Assembly: GCF_050958605.1 (NCBI RefSeq)
Contig: NZ_JBJHDO010000014.1
Span: 62,001 to 126,000, forward strand
Reading direction: 5' to 3'
DNA length: 64,000 nt
From: G016756615 sp050958605
Lineage (GTDB): Bacteria > Pseudomonadota > Alphaproteobacteria > Rhizobiales > Rhizobiaceae
This document shows, in pieces, positions 1 to 8,409 of this stretch. Position numbers and translations under genes: made by a program. The notes beneath the pieces are model-generated. The model made no database searches, was not told the DNA's origin, and saw only the letters and a program-made list of their open reading frames with translations. How positions within the stretch are numbered: position 1 is the first letter of the stretch; each line of letters begins with the position of its first letter.

Positions 1-1
1 G

Positions 2-193
2 GCCTTCGCCGCCCGACTCGTGCCGTGGTTCGAGGCGCTCGCCGCACGCGGCGCGCTGGTCCTGGTCGGCGACCCCGGCCGCTCCTACCTGCCGAAAGAC
101 CGGCTGCAGCGGCTTGCGGTCTACCAGGTGCCGGTGACGCGGGCGCTGGAGGATGCGGAGGTCAAGAAGACCACCGTATGGCGGTTCGTCTAA
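2..193 (+). CDS. C-terminal end of a class I SAM-dependent methyltransferase (partial)
   Basis: Reading frame 2 runs open from the window edge to a TAA and encodes 63 residues (AFAARLVPWFEALAARG...GDPGRSYLP...TTVWRF). The GDPGRSYLP motif and the TTVWRF end resemble the C-terminus of the Nnt1/ETFB-lysine-methyltransferase-like family, which methylates proteins or small nitrogenous substrates. The N-terminal SAM-binding Rossmann part lies outside the window, so substrate cannot be judged. A palindromic repeat begins 9 bases after the stop. Confidence 0.65.
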   Translation, partial: AFAARLVPWFEALAARGALVLVGDPGRSYLPKDRLQRLAVYQVPVTRALEDAEVKKTTVWRFV

Positions 194-201
194 GCGGCTT
201 G

Positions 202-288
202 AAGCATGTCTCCCGAAAGTGTGCAGCGGTTTCGGGAAAAAGACATGCGCAAATCAAGGACCTACAGCGCGTCGCCGAATCCTGTTCA
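202..288 (+). repeat. Nested-palindrome intergenic repeat, copy 1
   Basis: Positions 202-249 form a nested hairpin: outer arms GCATGTC/GACATGC and inner arms CCCGAAA/TTTCGGG around a short GC loop. The same 48 bases recur, same orientation, at 49398-49445, and the similarity continues less perfectly to about 288. It sits between the stop of the methyltransferase and the convergent LysR gene, so it could also act as a 3' end structure. Confidence 0.8.
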
Positions 289-313
289 CAAGAGGCACTG
301 TAGGCTGTTGGCG

Positions 314-1237
314 TCACTCTCCTGCCCCATCTCGCGCCTCCTCCACGATCCAGTCGCGAAAAGCCTTGATACGGGGATCGGCCGCCGCCTCCAACGGATA
401 GACAAGGTGGTAGGCGAAGTCGGGCGGCATCTTCACGCCGATGTCGAAGGGCCGGACCAGCCGCCCGGCTGAGAGGTCGTTGGCGACCATGGCGAAATCG
501 GCGAGCGCCACGACATTGCCTTCGAGCGCGGCCTGCACGACATGCGAGCTGTCCTCGAAAAGCACGCATTGGCTGTCGTCGAAATCTTCGATTCCTGCCG
601 CCGCCATCCATGTATGCCAGTTCGGCCAGGTCACGCCCTGCCGCGACCATTCGATATGGACGAGCGTGTGGCGCAGCAGGTCGCGAGGCTCTGCCAGTGG
701 CGGTCCATTCTTGAGGAGGAGCGGACTGCAGACCGGGATGATCACATTGTCGAACAAGCGCTCGGCCATCAGGCCTGGATAGACGCCGGCGCCGAAACGA
801 ATGCCGATATCGATATCGTCGTAACCGAAGTCGCGCAGCTCTTCGGAAATGTCGAAACGCAGTTCGAACTGCGGCTCGCGCCTGCGAAAACGGTCGATCC
901 TTGGCAACAGCCATTTCGACGCGAAGGTCGCGTCAGCCGTCACTTTGAGCTCTGTCGCACCGCGTTTGACGCGACGGGCCCGCGCCACCGCGCGCGCCAT
1001 GCGCTCGAGAGCTTCCGACGCCGCCTCATGGATCAGCATCCCGGCCTCTGTGAGTTCGATCGTCCGGCTGGTGCGGGAAAACAGCGCGACGCCAAGCTGC
1101 TCCTCGAACTCCTTGATCTGATGGCTGACCGCCGCCGGTGTGAGGCCGAGCTCCAGAGCCGCGCGCGTGAAGTTGAGATGCCGCCCGGCCGCCTCCAGCG
1201 TCCGCAGCGCGCGCATTCCCGGGATGTGGGGCGTCAT
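314..1237 (-). CDS. LysR-family transcriptional regulator, GcvA-like
   Basis: The 307-residue product has an N-terminal winged helix-turn-helix (about residues 8-67, with FTRAALELGLTPAAVSHQIK) followed by a type 2 periplasmic-binding-fold effector domain. Length and the WLLPRI..FR..P motif are typical of the GcvA/AmpR-like branch of LysR regulators. It is divergent to the DUF1127 gene at 1361, with 123 bases between them, so that gene is the likeliest target. The effector is unknown. Confidence 0.9.
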   Translation of the reverse strand: MTPHIPGMRALRTLEAAGRHLNFTRAALELGLTPAAVSHQIKEFEEQLGVALFSRTSRTIELTEAGMLIHEAASEALERMARAVARARRVKRGATELKVTADATFASKWLLPRIDRFRRREPQFELRFDISEELRDFGYDDIDIGIRFGAGVYPGLMAERLFDNVIIPVCSPLLLKNGPPLAEPRDLLRHTLVHIEWSRQGVTWPNWHTWMAAAGIEDFDDSQCVLFEDSSHVVQAALEGNVVALADFAMVANDLSAGRLVRPFDIGVKMPPDFAYHLVYPLEAAADPRIKAFRDWIVEEARDGAGE

Positions 1238-1360
1238 CTCTGATCTTCAAACGAAACTATCTGGTCGAGCAAGAATTACTCGTTTCCTTACTTCGATTCA
1301 AACGGATAGTTTTCTTCTCGAAAAGTGAAATCATCAAATTCCATTTGAAGGAACAGTATC
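1238..1360. promoter_or_regulatory. Divergent LysR/DUF1127 control region
   Basis: This AT-richer stretch between divergent genes holds a widely spaced inverted repeat, GAAACTATC (1253-1261) and GATAGTTTTC (1305-1314). LysR regulators usually act on such divergent spacers. The site assignment is inference from position and symmetry only. Confidence 0.35.
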
Positions 1361-1615
1361 ATGGCCGCGGCGACGGAATGTTTCCCGGAGCGGGAATCCT
1401 TGTGGCTGGCAAAAGCGATCCGGCGGACACTGCGCCAGTTTCGCGATGCTTTACGGTACCGCGCCGCCGAAAGCGAACTGGACAGTCTCTCGGAGCACTA
1501 TCTGCGTGATGTCGGGGTCGAGCGCCGCAACATCTCCAGGGCGGTCGAGGCCGAGATCACCGGCATTTCCTTGCACGACGCCGGCTGGGCCAAGCCGCGC
1601 AGGCGCTTGCGGTAG
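1361..1615 (+). CDS. DUF1127 small protein
   Basis: This 84-residue, Arg-rich protein carries a C-terminal DUF1127 (YjiS-like) helix pair, LDSLSEHYLRDVGVERRNI. Members of this family are small cytoplasmic proteins; in Agrobacterium and other alphaproteobacteria some affect RNA turnover and carbon or phosphate homeostasis. The ATG lies 7 bases after AAGGAA. It is divergent from the LysR gene at 314-1237, which probably controls it. The precise role is unknown. Confidence 0.8.
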   Translation: MAAATECFPERESLWLAKAIRRTLRQFRDALRYRAAESELDSLSEHYLRDVGVERRNISRAVEAEITGISLHDAGWAKPRRRLR

Positions 1616-1654
1616 CCTCCGCGGGATTGCGCCGATGCTTGGCCGTGCGTCCTT

Positions 1655-2164
1655 CTACCGCAACACTCTCATCACCGTCCGCCGCGACAGGCGCGGCAGC
1701 AATCGCGCCATCACGGCATGGGAGACCGCCACGCAGCCCTGCGTGGGTGTGAAGCCCGGCCGCGCCAGATGGAAGAAGATCGCGCTGCCGCGTCCGCGCC
1801 GGCGCGGGCGGATGTTCCAATCGAGCACGATGACCGCGTCGTAGAGATTGTCGTCGCGCTTCATGCGCTCGTGACTCGCTGCGTAAGGGATCTCGACCGG
1901 GCGGTTGTAGTTGCGGTCGTCCGGCACCTCGCACCAGCCAAGATCAGGCGAGATGGCCTTGAGCGGCAGCGCGCCGCGCATCGCGAATCGACCGCGCCGG
2001 AAATAGCCAGAGAGAAGCCGCATGGAGGCCAGCGGCGTGGCCCCGTCTCCTTCCCGCTTGTTGGCGGAGATGCCGCCCCTGCCCAGTGCACAGGGAAACA
2101 CCGTGCCATCGATGTTGATCAGGCCCTGGGAGGGGTTCCCCGGCCGAGCCCGCACCGTCAACAT
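1655..2164 (-). CDS. L,D-transpeptidase (YkuD domain)
   Basis: A 169-residue protein built almost entirely of a YkuD domain. The catalytic signature H-x4-GFTPTQGCVAV contains the expected His and Cys nucleophile near the C-terminus. Family enzymes form 3-3 peptidoglycan cross-links or attach proteins to the wall in the periplasm. I chose the ATG at 2164 (MLTVRARPG) because the open frame upstream, to 2308, is low-quality and would run into the control region of the response regulator. No signal peptide is seen in this start, which is common in short YkuD proteins of this group. Confidence 0.8.
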   Translation of the reverse strand: MLTVRARPGNPSQGLINIDGTVFPCALGRGGISANKREGDGATPLASMRLLSGYFRRGRFAMRGALPLKAISPDLGWCEVPDDRNYNRPVEIPYAASHERMKRDDNLYDAVIVLDWNIRPRRRGRGSAIFFHLARPGFTPTQGCVAVSHAVMARLLPRLSRRTVMRVLR

Positions 2165-2342
2165 GGTGAAAGGACTGCCGATTTTTCGGTCCGCCCCATT
2201 GCGCTCACTTTTTCTTGAATATGATCTTTTGGAGTATGATCGGATCACGAAGCAAATCACCCTGCCGTCCGCGGCTCGCAAGGATTCGCATAAAGGCCTG
2301 CCGGTCAACTATATTCTCGATTTCGAAGCAATGGATTGAGCC

Positions 2343-3026
2343 ATGACCTCCCGGACCATTCTGATCGTCGATGATGATGAAGACCTGCGCGCCACGCTCG
2401 TCGAGCAATTGTCGCTCTATGACGAGTTCGACGTGCTGGAGGAGGCGACGGCCGCGAAGGGCGTGAACGCGGCGCGCGGCGGTATGGTCGACCTCCTGAT
2501 CATGGATGTCGGCCTGCCCGACATGGACGGCCGCGAGGCGGTGAAGATCCTGCGCAAGGGCGGCTACAAGGCGCCCATCATCATGCTCACCGGCCACGAC
2601 ACCGATTCGGACACGATCCTGGGGCTGGAGGCCGGCGCCAACGACTACGTGACGAAGCCGTTCCGATTCGCCGTGCTGCTCGCCCGCATCCGCGCGCAGC
2701 TTCGCCAGCATGAGCAGAGCGAGGATGCAACCTTCACGGTAGGCCCCTACACCTTCAAGCCGAGCCAGAAGCTGCTGATCGACCAGCGCGGCGGCAAGGT
2801 GCGGCTCACCGAAAAAGAGGCCTCCATCATCAAATATCTCTATCGAGCCGACCAGAAGGTCGTTACCCGCGACATACTTCTCGAGGAAGTCTGGGGCTAT
2901 AATTCCGGCGTCACGACCCACACGCTCGAGACCCATGTTTACCGGTTGCGGCAGAAGATCGAGCGCGATCCTTCCAATGCGGAAATTCTTGTGACAGAAA
3001 GCGGAGGTTACAAGCTGGTTCCCTGA
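2343..3026 (+). CDS. OmpR-family response regulator, orphan
   Basis: The 227-residue product has a receiver domain (residues 1-120) with the acidic pocket DDDED, the phospho-acceptor Asp in LIMDVGLPDMDG and Lys in YVTKPF, followed by an OmpR/PhoB winged-helix DNA-binding domain (about 130-227, ending VTESGGYKLVP). No histidine kinase lies next to it. The gene stands between an L,D-transpeptidase and a cNMP-binding gene, which fits an envelope-control regulator; CenR-like regulators of alphaproteobacteria are one possibility, but I cannot establish orthology. Confidence 0.88.
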   Translation: MTSRTILIVDDDEDLRATLVEQLSLYDEFDVLEEATAAKGVNAARGGMVDLLIMDVGLPDMDGREAVKILRKGGYKAPIIMLTGHDTDSDTILGLEAGANDYVTKPFRFAVLLARIRAQLRQHEQSEDATFTVGPYTFKPSQKLLIDQRGGKVRLTEKEASIIKYLYRADQKVVTRDILLEEVWGYNSGVTTHTLETHVYRLRQKIERDPSNAEILVTESGGYKLVP

Positions 3027-3183
3027 CCAGTTTGCGGAGAGGGGGGAATGCCGCAGGACGGGAGGGACCCGGTGCCTAGGGCATTTTTGCGGCCAGGCGG
3101 GATCGCTTGGCGTCGCATGAATGCTGCTTTAACAAGGAGATAGAGCGTCTTTGAACATGGCGCTCTGTCGAGCCGGGGACATA

Positions 3184-3642
3184 ATGGCGCTGGATGATGA
3201 CGTCCGCATCCTGTCCGGAGTGGGATTGTTCGATGGCTTGACGCAGGAACAGTTGCGCCTGCTGGCCTTCGGAGCGGAAAACATGCGGATTCCGGCCGGC
3301 CGGATCCTTTATCGCGAGGGCGATCAGGCCGACAGCGCCTTCATCGTCGTCTCCGGCCGCATCGAACTGTTCCGGGAAATCGAGGGCGGCGAACGCATTT
3401 CCGTCGGCACCGCCGGGCCGGACACGATCCTCGGCGAGCTCGCCTTGATCGCCGATTCGAATCGGCTGACCGACGCGGTGGTCGCCGATGATTCGGAACT
3501 CCTCCGGCTCAGCCGCAGCCTGTTCCGTCGCATCCTCGAGGAATTCCCCGAAGTCGCCGTGACGCTCTACGAACGCATCGCCGCCGAATTGCAGCGGCTG
3601 GTGAGCGATATCGAACGGCTCGGGCCGAAATTCGGCGAGTGA
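3184..3642 (+). CDS. Cyclic nucleotide-binding domain protein
   Basis: The 152-residue protein consists of one cNMP-binding beta-barrel (about residues 12-125: LFDGLTQEQL..., REGDQADSAFIVVSGRIEL, ILGELALI) with a short C-terminal helix and no DNA-binding domain. It is likely a stand-alone sensor or adaptor rather than a Crp-type activator. The start at 3184 is preferred over 3151 because GGGG lies 7 bases upstream. The stop codon TGA lies inside the end of the inverted-repeat element 3637-3829. Confidence 0.78.
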   Translation: MALDDDVRILSGVGLFDGLTQEQLRLLAFGAENMRIPAGRILYREGDQADSAFIVVSGRIELFREIEGGERISVGTAGPDTILGELALIADSNRLTDAVVADDSELLRLSRSLFRRILEEFPEVAVTLYERIAAELQRLVSDIERLGPKFGE

Positions 3643-3829
3643 GGCGACCCCTCATCCGGCCCTTCGGGCCACCTTCTCCCACAAGGGGAGAAGGGAAGGC
3701 CGGCCGCAACGCCTATGCCAATCGCCAGCATTCGCAATTAGCAAATACGCCCATGCCAAGCTCCACCTTCTCCCCCTGGGGGAGAAGGTGGCCTCGCGAA
3801 GCGAGGTCGGATGAGGGGTCGCCTCACTC
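3637..3829. repeat. Large inverted-repeat element spanning two convergent stop codons
   Basis: A 193-base element with ends that are inverted copies of each other (GAGTGAGGCGACCCCTC and its complement), each arm containing a smaller hairpin (ACCTTCTCCC...GGGGAGAAGG). The arms share about 18-22 perfect terminal bases and further imperfect matches. Both flanking genes end in the sequence GAG-TGA supplied by the arms. A second element of the same style, with a different core, is at 54921-55085. Such palindromes are frequent between convergent genes in rhizobial genomes and may serve as bidirectional transcript ends. Confidence 0.8.
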
Positions 3830-4630
3830 CCACGCGAATCTGGCAATCACCGGCACGTGGTCCGACGGCCGGTCCCAGCCGCGCGCGGCACGCAGGATCT
3901 CGATATCGAGCAAATCGCCCTTGATGTTTTCCGACGACCAGACGTGGTCGAGACGGCGGCCGCGGTTCGAAGCCTCCCAATCCCTCGCCCGGTAGCTCCA
4001 CCACGTGTAGAGCTTCTCTTCCGGCGGCACGCGCATGCGCATCAGATCGACCCAACGGCAAGCATTGCGCATGGCCTCGAAGCCCTCGGTTTCGATCGGC
4101 GTGTGGCTGACGACGTTGAGAAGCTGCTTATGCGACCAGACGTCGTTTTCCAGCGGCGCGATGTTCAGGTCGCCCACCAGCACCGATGCGCTGAAATCGG
4201 CCACATCCGCCTTCACCGCCCGCATCTCCTCGACGAAATCGAGCTTGTGCCGGAATTTGGGATTGATCTCCGGGTCGGGCTCGTCGCCGCCCGCCGGCAC
4301 GTAGAAATTATGCAGCAGCAGCGAATGGCCGCCCACATCCAGCCTTGTCGCCAGATGCCGGCTGTCCACGATGCCGCAGAACTGCCGTTTCTCGACGATT
4401 TCGATCGGGCGGCGGGCAATCGTCGCCACGCCGTGATAGCCCTTCTGGCCGTTGAAGGCGACGTGCTGGTAGCCGAGCTTGCGGAATGCCGCCGTCGGGA
4501 ACTGCTCGTCCGGACACTTTGTCTCCTGCAGGCACAGCACGTCTGGCGCGTACTCGTTGAGGAGGCGCTCGACGATCGGCATTCGCAGCCTGACCGAGTT
4601 GATGTTCCACGTGACTATCGAAAATGGCAT
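3824..4630 (-). CDS. xthA: Exodeoxyribonuclease III (AP endonuclease)
   Basis: The 268-residue product is a full-length exonuclease III of the EEP fold. It starts MPFSIVTWNINSVRLR, has the metal-binding Glu in LQETKCPDEQFP, the GDLNIAPLENDVW motif, and the catalytic Asp-His pair near the end in RPSDHVPVIARF. It removes abasic sites and 3' blocks in base excision repair. It is transcribed on the same strand as lolA and ftsK, with a 162-base spacer carrying a stem-loop. Confidence 0.93.
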   Translation of the reverse strand: MPFSIVTWNINSVRLRMPIVERLLNEYAPDVLCLQETKCPDEQFPTAAFRKLGYQHVAFNGQKGYHGVATIARRPIEIVEKRQFCGIVDSRHLATRLDVGGHSLLLHNFYVPAGGDEPDPEINPKFRHKLDFVEEMRAVKADVADFSASVLVGDLNIAPLENDVWSHKQLLNVVSHTPIETEGFEAMRNACRWVDLMRMRVPPEEKLYTWWSYRARDWEASNRGRRLDHVWSSENIKGDLLDIEILRAARGWDRPSDHVPVIARFAWE

Positions 4631-4759
4631 GAAAGGCGTTCCGGCAAAGAGAAAGCGACAGCCCGAGATCGTCGAGCATGTCGCCCTGCAGCAAGTGCCA
4701 GCCTCTGACGGTTAAGGCAAGGCGCCGGTTATTGCATGTGGCCCGAAAATGTGCAGCTA

Positions 4760-4794
4760 AAGCATCTCGCTCGACTGGATCGCGCGAGATGCTT
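4760..4794 (-). terminator. Stem-loop after the LolA-like gene
   Basis: Arms AAGCATCTCGC (4760-4770) and GCGAGATGCTT (4784-4794) form an 11-bp perfect stem with a 13-base loop, overlapping the TAA stop of the gene that ends at 4793. On the minus strand only TTTA follows the stem, so as an intrinsic terminator it is weak. The adjacent GAAAATGTGCAGC resembles part of the repeat at 202-249. Confidence 0.45.
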
Positions 4795-5476
4795 AGCGCA
4801 TGTTGCGCGCGCCGCGCGATGCCGCAGCCTTCTCATAGTCGATCCTGAACGTGTCGGCCGCGAAACGCACGCCTTGCTGCACGTTGAAGATCATCACCGT
4901 CGTGTCCTTGCCCTGCGCGTCCGTGAGCGTCCATTGACGCAGTTCGTAACTTTTGGGATCGAACATCATGGTGAGCCGGGCATTGCCGAACACCGACCTG
5001 TCGACGATCTGTATCGTCGTCATGTCGGGCTCTTCGCGCACGCTCCTGACCTTGTCGCCGGAAAGATCGATGTGGTCGTCGAGCAGGAGCTTCAGCGGCG
5101 TCTTCGACAGCGGATAGAGATCGTAGGTCTTGAGCCGCGGGTTGTTGAGAATGACCGACTTGCCGTCCGAGATGACCCGGAAGGCGGACGGCGCATCATA
5201 GTTGAAACGGATCTTGCCCGGCCGCTGGAGGAAGAACTTGCCGCCGGTCTGCTCGCCCTTTGGTCCGAACTGCACGAACTCTCCGGTCATGGAGCGCACG
5301 CTGGAGAAATGGTCGGCAATGCGCTGGGCGGTATCGGTGGCAGCCTGTGCCTGCGCCACCGCCGAGAGGCCGGGCACGGCGTTGCCGACGAGCGCCACGC
5401 CCAGGGCCGCCAGCGAGAGGCCGAGGAAATCGCGCCGTGTCGTAAGGAAGGGGGGCTTGCTGGTCTCGCTCGTCAT
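4793..5476 (-). CDS. lolA: LolA-like outer-membrane lipoprotein carrier protein
   Basis: The 227-residue product has a twin-arginine-like N-terminus (TTRRDFLGLSLAALGVALVG) and a likely signal cleavage around AQAQAA. The mature part is a LolA/LolB-fold domain (SSVRSMTGEFVQFGPKGEQTGGKF..., PGKIRFNYDAPS, VISDGKSVILNN). LolA shuttles lipoproteins across the periplasm. The gene follows ftsK closely on the same strand, an order I associate with several rhizobia. A distant LolA-like role cannot be excluded because key residues were not aligned. Confidence 0.85.
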   Translation of the reverse strand: MTSETSKPPFLTTRRDFLGLSLAALGVALVGNAVPGLSAVAQAQAATDTAQRIADHFSSVRSMTGEFVQFGPKGEQTGGKFFLQRPGKIRFNYDAPSAFRVISDGKSVILNNPRLKTYDLYPLSKTPLKLLLDDHIDLSGDKVRSVREEPDMTTIQIVDRSVFGNARLTMMFDPKSYELRQWTLTDAQGKDTTVMIFNVQQGVRFAADTFRIDYEKAAASRGARNMR

Positions 5477-5564
5477 GCCGTGATCTTTCCTGTTCGTCGA
5501 CTTGGCTGCTCGATAGGCATGTAGTTGGGCTTAAGTTTGGCGCGTCAAAAGGGTTCCGCGCTCA

Positions 5565-8141
5565 CTAGAATTTGTCCTCTTCGGTCGGAACCAGGATCTC
5601 CCGCTTCCCGGCATGATTGGCCGGTCCGACGATCCCTTCCTTCTCCATGCGCTCGATGATCGAGGCGGCGCGGTTGTAGCCGATGCCGAGGCGGCGCTGG
5701 ATGTAGCTGGTCGAAGCCTTGCCGTCGCGCAGCACCACCGCCACGGCTTGATCGTAGGGATCTTCCGAATCCTCCATATTTCCACCGCCGCCGCCGCCCG
5801 AGCGGCCGGACGACTCTCCGTCATCCTCGTCGTCGTCCTGGGTGATGGCGTCAAGATACTCCGGCACGCCCTGCAGCTTGAGATGGGCCACGACCTTCTC
5901 GACCTCGTCGTCGGAGACGAAAGGCCCGTGCACGCGCTGGATGCGCCCGCCACCGGCCATGTAGAGCATGTCGCCCATGCCGAGGAGCTGCTCAGCGCCC
6001 TGCTCGCCGAGAATGGTGCGGCTGTCGATCTTCGACGTCACCTGGAAGGAGATGCGGGTCGGGAAATTGGCCTTGATGGTGCCGGTGATGACGTCGACGG
6101 AGGGGCGCTGGGTGGCCATGATCACATGGATGCCGGCAGCGCGCGCCATCTGGGCAAGCCGTTGCACCGCGCCTTCGATATCCTTTCCGGCGACCATCAT
6201 CAGGTCGGCCATCTCGTCGATGATGACGACGATATAGGGCATCGGTTCGAGATCGAGGTCCTCCGTCTCGTAGACCGCTTCTCCGGTCTCGCGATCGAAG
6301 CCGGTCTGCACGGTGCGCGAGATCGTCTCGCCCTTCTGGGCGGCGGCGGCGACGCGGGCGTTGAAGCCGTCGATGTTGCGCACGCCGACTTTCGACATCT
6401 TGCGGTAGCGATCCTCCATCTCGCGCACCGTCCATTTGAGCGCGACGACGGCCTTTTTCGGGTCCGTCACGACGGGGGTCAGCAGATGCGGGATGCCGTC
6501 ATAGACGGAGAGTTCCAGCATCTTCGGGTCGATCATGATCAGCCGGCAATCCTTCGGCGTCATGCGGTAGAGCAGCGACAGGATCATCGTGTTGATGGCC
6601 ACCGACTTGCCCGAGCCGGTGGTGCCGGCCACCAGCACGTGCGGCATCTTGGCGATGTCGGAGATGACGGCCTCGCCATTGATGGATTTGCCGAGCGCCA
6701 GGGCGAGCTTCGCCTTGGTCTGCTCGAAGTCGCGGCTGGCCAGGATCTCGCGAAGATAGACCGTCTCGCGCTTGGCATTGGGCAGCTCGATGCCGATCGC
6801 GTTGCGACCCGGCACAACGGCCACACGGCAGGCTATGGCGCTCATCGAGCGGGCGATGTCGTCGGCAAGGCCGATGACGCGCGACGACTTGATGCCGGGC
6901 GCCGGCTCGAGCTCGTAGAGCGTGACGACGGGACCCGGCCGGACATGGATGATGTCGCCCTTGACGCCGAAATCCTCGAGCACGCCTTCGAGCAGGCGGG
7001 CGTTCTGTTCGAGCGCATCCTTGGAGAGGCTGGGGTCGCGGCCGACGCTTTTCGGCTCGGACAGGAAATGCAGCGTCGGCATTTCGAAAGCGCCGGAGCC
7101 GATGAAGGAAGTCTGGGCCTCGCGCTGCACGCGCGCGCCCTGCTGCGGCCTGGGCGCGGGATTGTCGACGCGCGATCTGCCGGACGTGCGGCCGGTGCGC
7201 TGTGCGGCCTCGGGAATGATCCCTTCAGGAACAAATTCGTCGAAATCCGCGTCATCGTCATCCTCGAAGCGCGGCTCGCGCATGCCGACGGGCTCGCGCG
7301 GCGCGAAGTCGGGCTCGATACGGCCGCGGCTTCCGCGGCGCGGCGCAGGCAGATCGAATTCGTCGGCCTCGTCGGCATGCCGGGAGCGGGGAAGCGGAAG
7401 GCGGCCACCGAGGTGACGACGGAAGAAGGCGCGCGCCGAGAGCCACCAATGAGCGACAGCGCCCAGCGCCAGCATGCCTTCGTCCTCGTCGTCGTCATCC
7501 TCGTCGATCACGGATTCGGCCGTACGCAGGTTCTCGCGCTCGGCGATGACGGCGCCGAGCCCGCCGGGCCGGTGGAGCAGGCCGGAACCGAAGGCGAAGA
7601 GCCACAGGGCGGGAGCGGCCAGAATGGCGCCGACCACGATCGACACGACGCCGCGCGGATAGGCACCGGTGATGCCGGCCGGGATCTGAAGCACCATGTC
7701 GCCGAAAACGCCGCCCAGGCCGGTCGGCAGAGGCCAGGTCTCAGGCGGCGTCAGGCAACCGGCGATCGCGGCGAACAGAACCGACGCGGCGAACCACGCC
7801 AGGGCGCGCCGCGCCATGCGGTCGATTCCCCGCGCGGTCGCGAGGAAGCCGCCCCAGATCACGGCAGGCACGAGGGCCGCGACCGAGGAAAGGCCGTAAA
7901 ACTGCATGGCAATGTCGGCGAAGACCGCGCCGGGATATCCCATCGCATTGGTTACCGTGTTGGCCGTGGCGTGGCTGAAGCTCGGATCGGCGACGTTCCA
8001 GGTGCCGAGCGCAGCGAGCGCGAAGGCGACGAAGCCGAACAGGGCGAGGCCGATCGCACGCCAGAGCTGGCGCCGCGCGAAAGCGTGCAGCCCACGACTT
8101 TGTCCATCCAGCGAAAGGGGCGCCGAAAGCTCGGAACGCAT
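5565..8141 (-). CDS. ftsK: DNA translocase FtsK
   Basis: The 858-residue product has four to five N-terminal membrane segments (to about residue 190), an acidic/proline linker (DEDDDDEDEG onward), and a C-terminal RecA-like motor. Walker A is GTTGSGKSVAINT, Walker B is VVIIDEMADLMM, and the last 70 residues form the winged-helix gamma domain that reads KOPS sites (DQAVAVVLRDGKASTSYIQR...). It pumps chromosome ends through the division septum and assists dimer resolution. It is the first gene of a minus-strand group with the LolA-like gene. Confidence 0.97.
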   Translation of the reverse strand: MRSELSAPLSLDGQSRGLHAFARRQLWRAIGLALFGFVAFALAALGTWNVADPSFSHATANTVTNAMGYPGAVFADIAMQFYGLSSVAALVPAVIWGGFLATARGIDRMARRALAWFAASVLFAAIAGCLTPPETWPLPTGLGGVFGDMVLQIPAGITGAYPRGVVSIVVGAILAAPALWLFAFGSGLLHRPGGLGAVIAERENLRTAESVIDEDDDDEDEGMLALGAVAHWWLSARAFFRRHLGGRLPLPRSRHADEADEFDLPAPRRGSRGRIEPDFAPREPVGMREPRFEDDDDADFDEFVPEGIIPEAAQRTGRTSGRSRVDNPAPRPQQGARVQREAQTSFIGSGAFEMPTLHFLSEPKSVGRDPSLSKDALEQNARLLEGVLEDFGVKGDIIHVRPGPVVTLYELEPAPGIKSSRVIGLADDIARSMSAIACRVAVVPGRNAIGIELPNAKRETVYLREILASRDFEQTKAKLALALGKSINGEAVISDIAKMPHVLVAGTTGSGKSVAINTMILSLLYRMTPKDCRLIMIDPKMLELSVYDGIPHLLTPVVTDPKKAVVALKWTVREMEDRYRKMSKVGVRNIDGFNARVAAAAQKGETISRTVQTGFDRETGEAVYETEDLDLEPMPYIVVIIDEMADLMMVAGKDIEGAVQRLAQMARAAGIHVIMATQRPSVDVITGTIKANFPTRISFQVTSKIDSRTILGEQGAEQLLGMGDMLYMAGGGRIQRVHGPFVSDDEVEKVVAHLKLQGVPEYLDAITQDDDEDDGESSGRSGGGGGGNMEDSEDPYDQAVAVVLRDGKASTSYIQRRLGIGYNRAASIIERMEKEGIVGPANHAGKREILVPTEEDKF

Positions 8142-8224
8142 GCCTGAACCCCGTCATAGAAGGACGGCCGGCGAACCGGCCGTGTGCAAGGAATCGGGCA
8201 CCAGACTATGGCCGGGAAGGTTAA

Positions 8225-8390
8225 GAGCGCATTAACCATGCGGTTCGCCGCGCGCCTTAGAGATGGCAAAAGCTGCGGCAGGGGAACAACTTTCGATTTC
8301 GACGGTTCCTGTTTTCGGTCGGTCAGCCCTGATCCGATCACTCCCAAGGCTCTCCCGCGCCTCCTGATCTTGGAGGCGCGGGCTTTTTTG
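8225..8390 (+). ncRNA. Candidate small RNA upstream of a strong intrinsic terminator
   Basis: The only intrinsic terminator in this 268-base gap (8354-8389) points along the plus strand, but no plus-strand coding gene precedes it: ftsK is divergent and the gene at 8410 is on the minus strand. The 130 bases before it contain GC-rich segments and short pyrimidine-rich stretches (CTCCC, CCTCC) able to pair with ribosome-binding sites. A small RNA is the simplest explanation. The 5' end is a guess and no known family was recognised. Confidence 0.35.
8354..8389 (+). terminator. Intrinsic terminator
   Basis: Perfect 11-bp stem CCCGCGCCTCC (8354-8364) / GGAGGCGCGGG (8372-8382), 7-base loop, followed by CTTTTTT. 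This is a textbook plus-strand Rho-independent terminator. On the minus strand there is no T-run. Confidence 0.8.
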
Positions 8391-8409
8391 CTCGGCTTAT
8401 CCAGCCGCA

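Noticed and set aside
2208..2246. Repeated TATGATC (two copies 15 bases apart) upstream of the response regulator
   Set aside because: A -10-like box is possible, but -35 spacing is wrong (14 bases) and no dyad is present, so no site is claimed.
5613..8147. 844-residue plus-strand frame opposite ftsK
   Set aside because: It is the mirror of the ftsK gene, His/Arg/Asp-rich with no domain, and lacks a ribosome-binding site; codon bias explains it.
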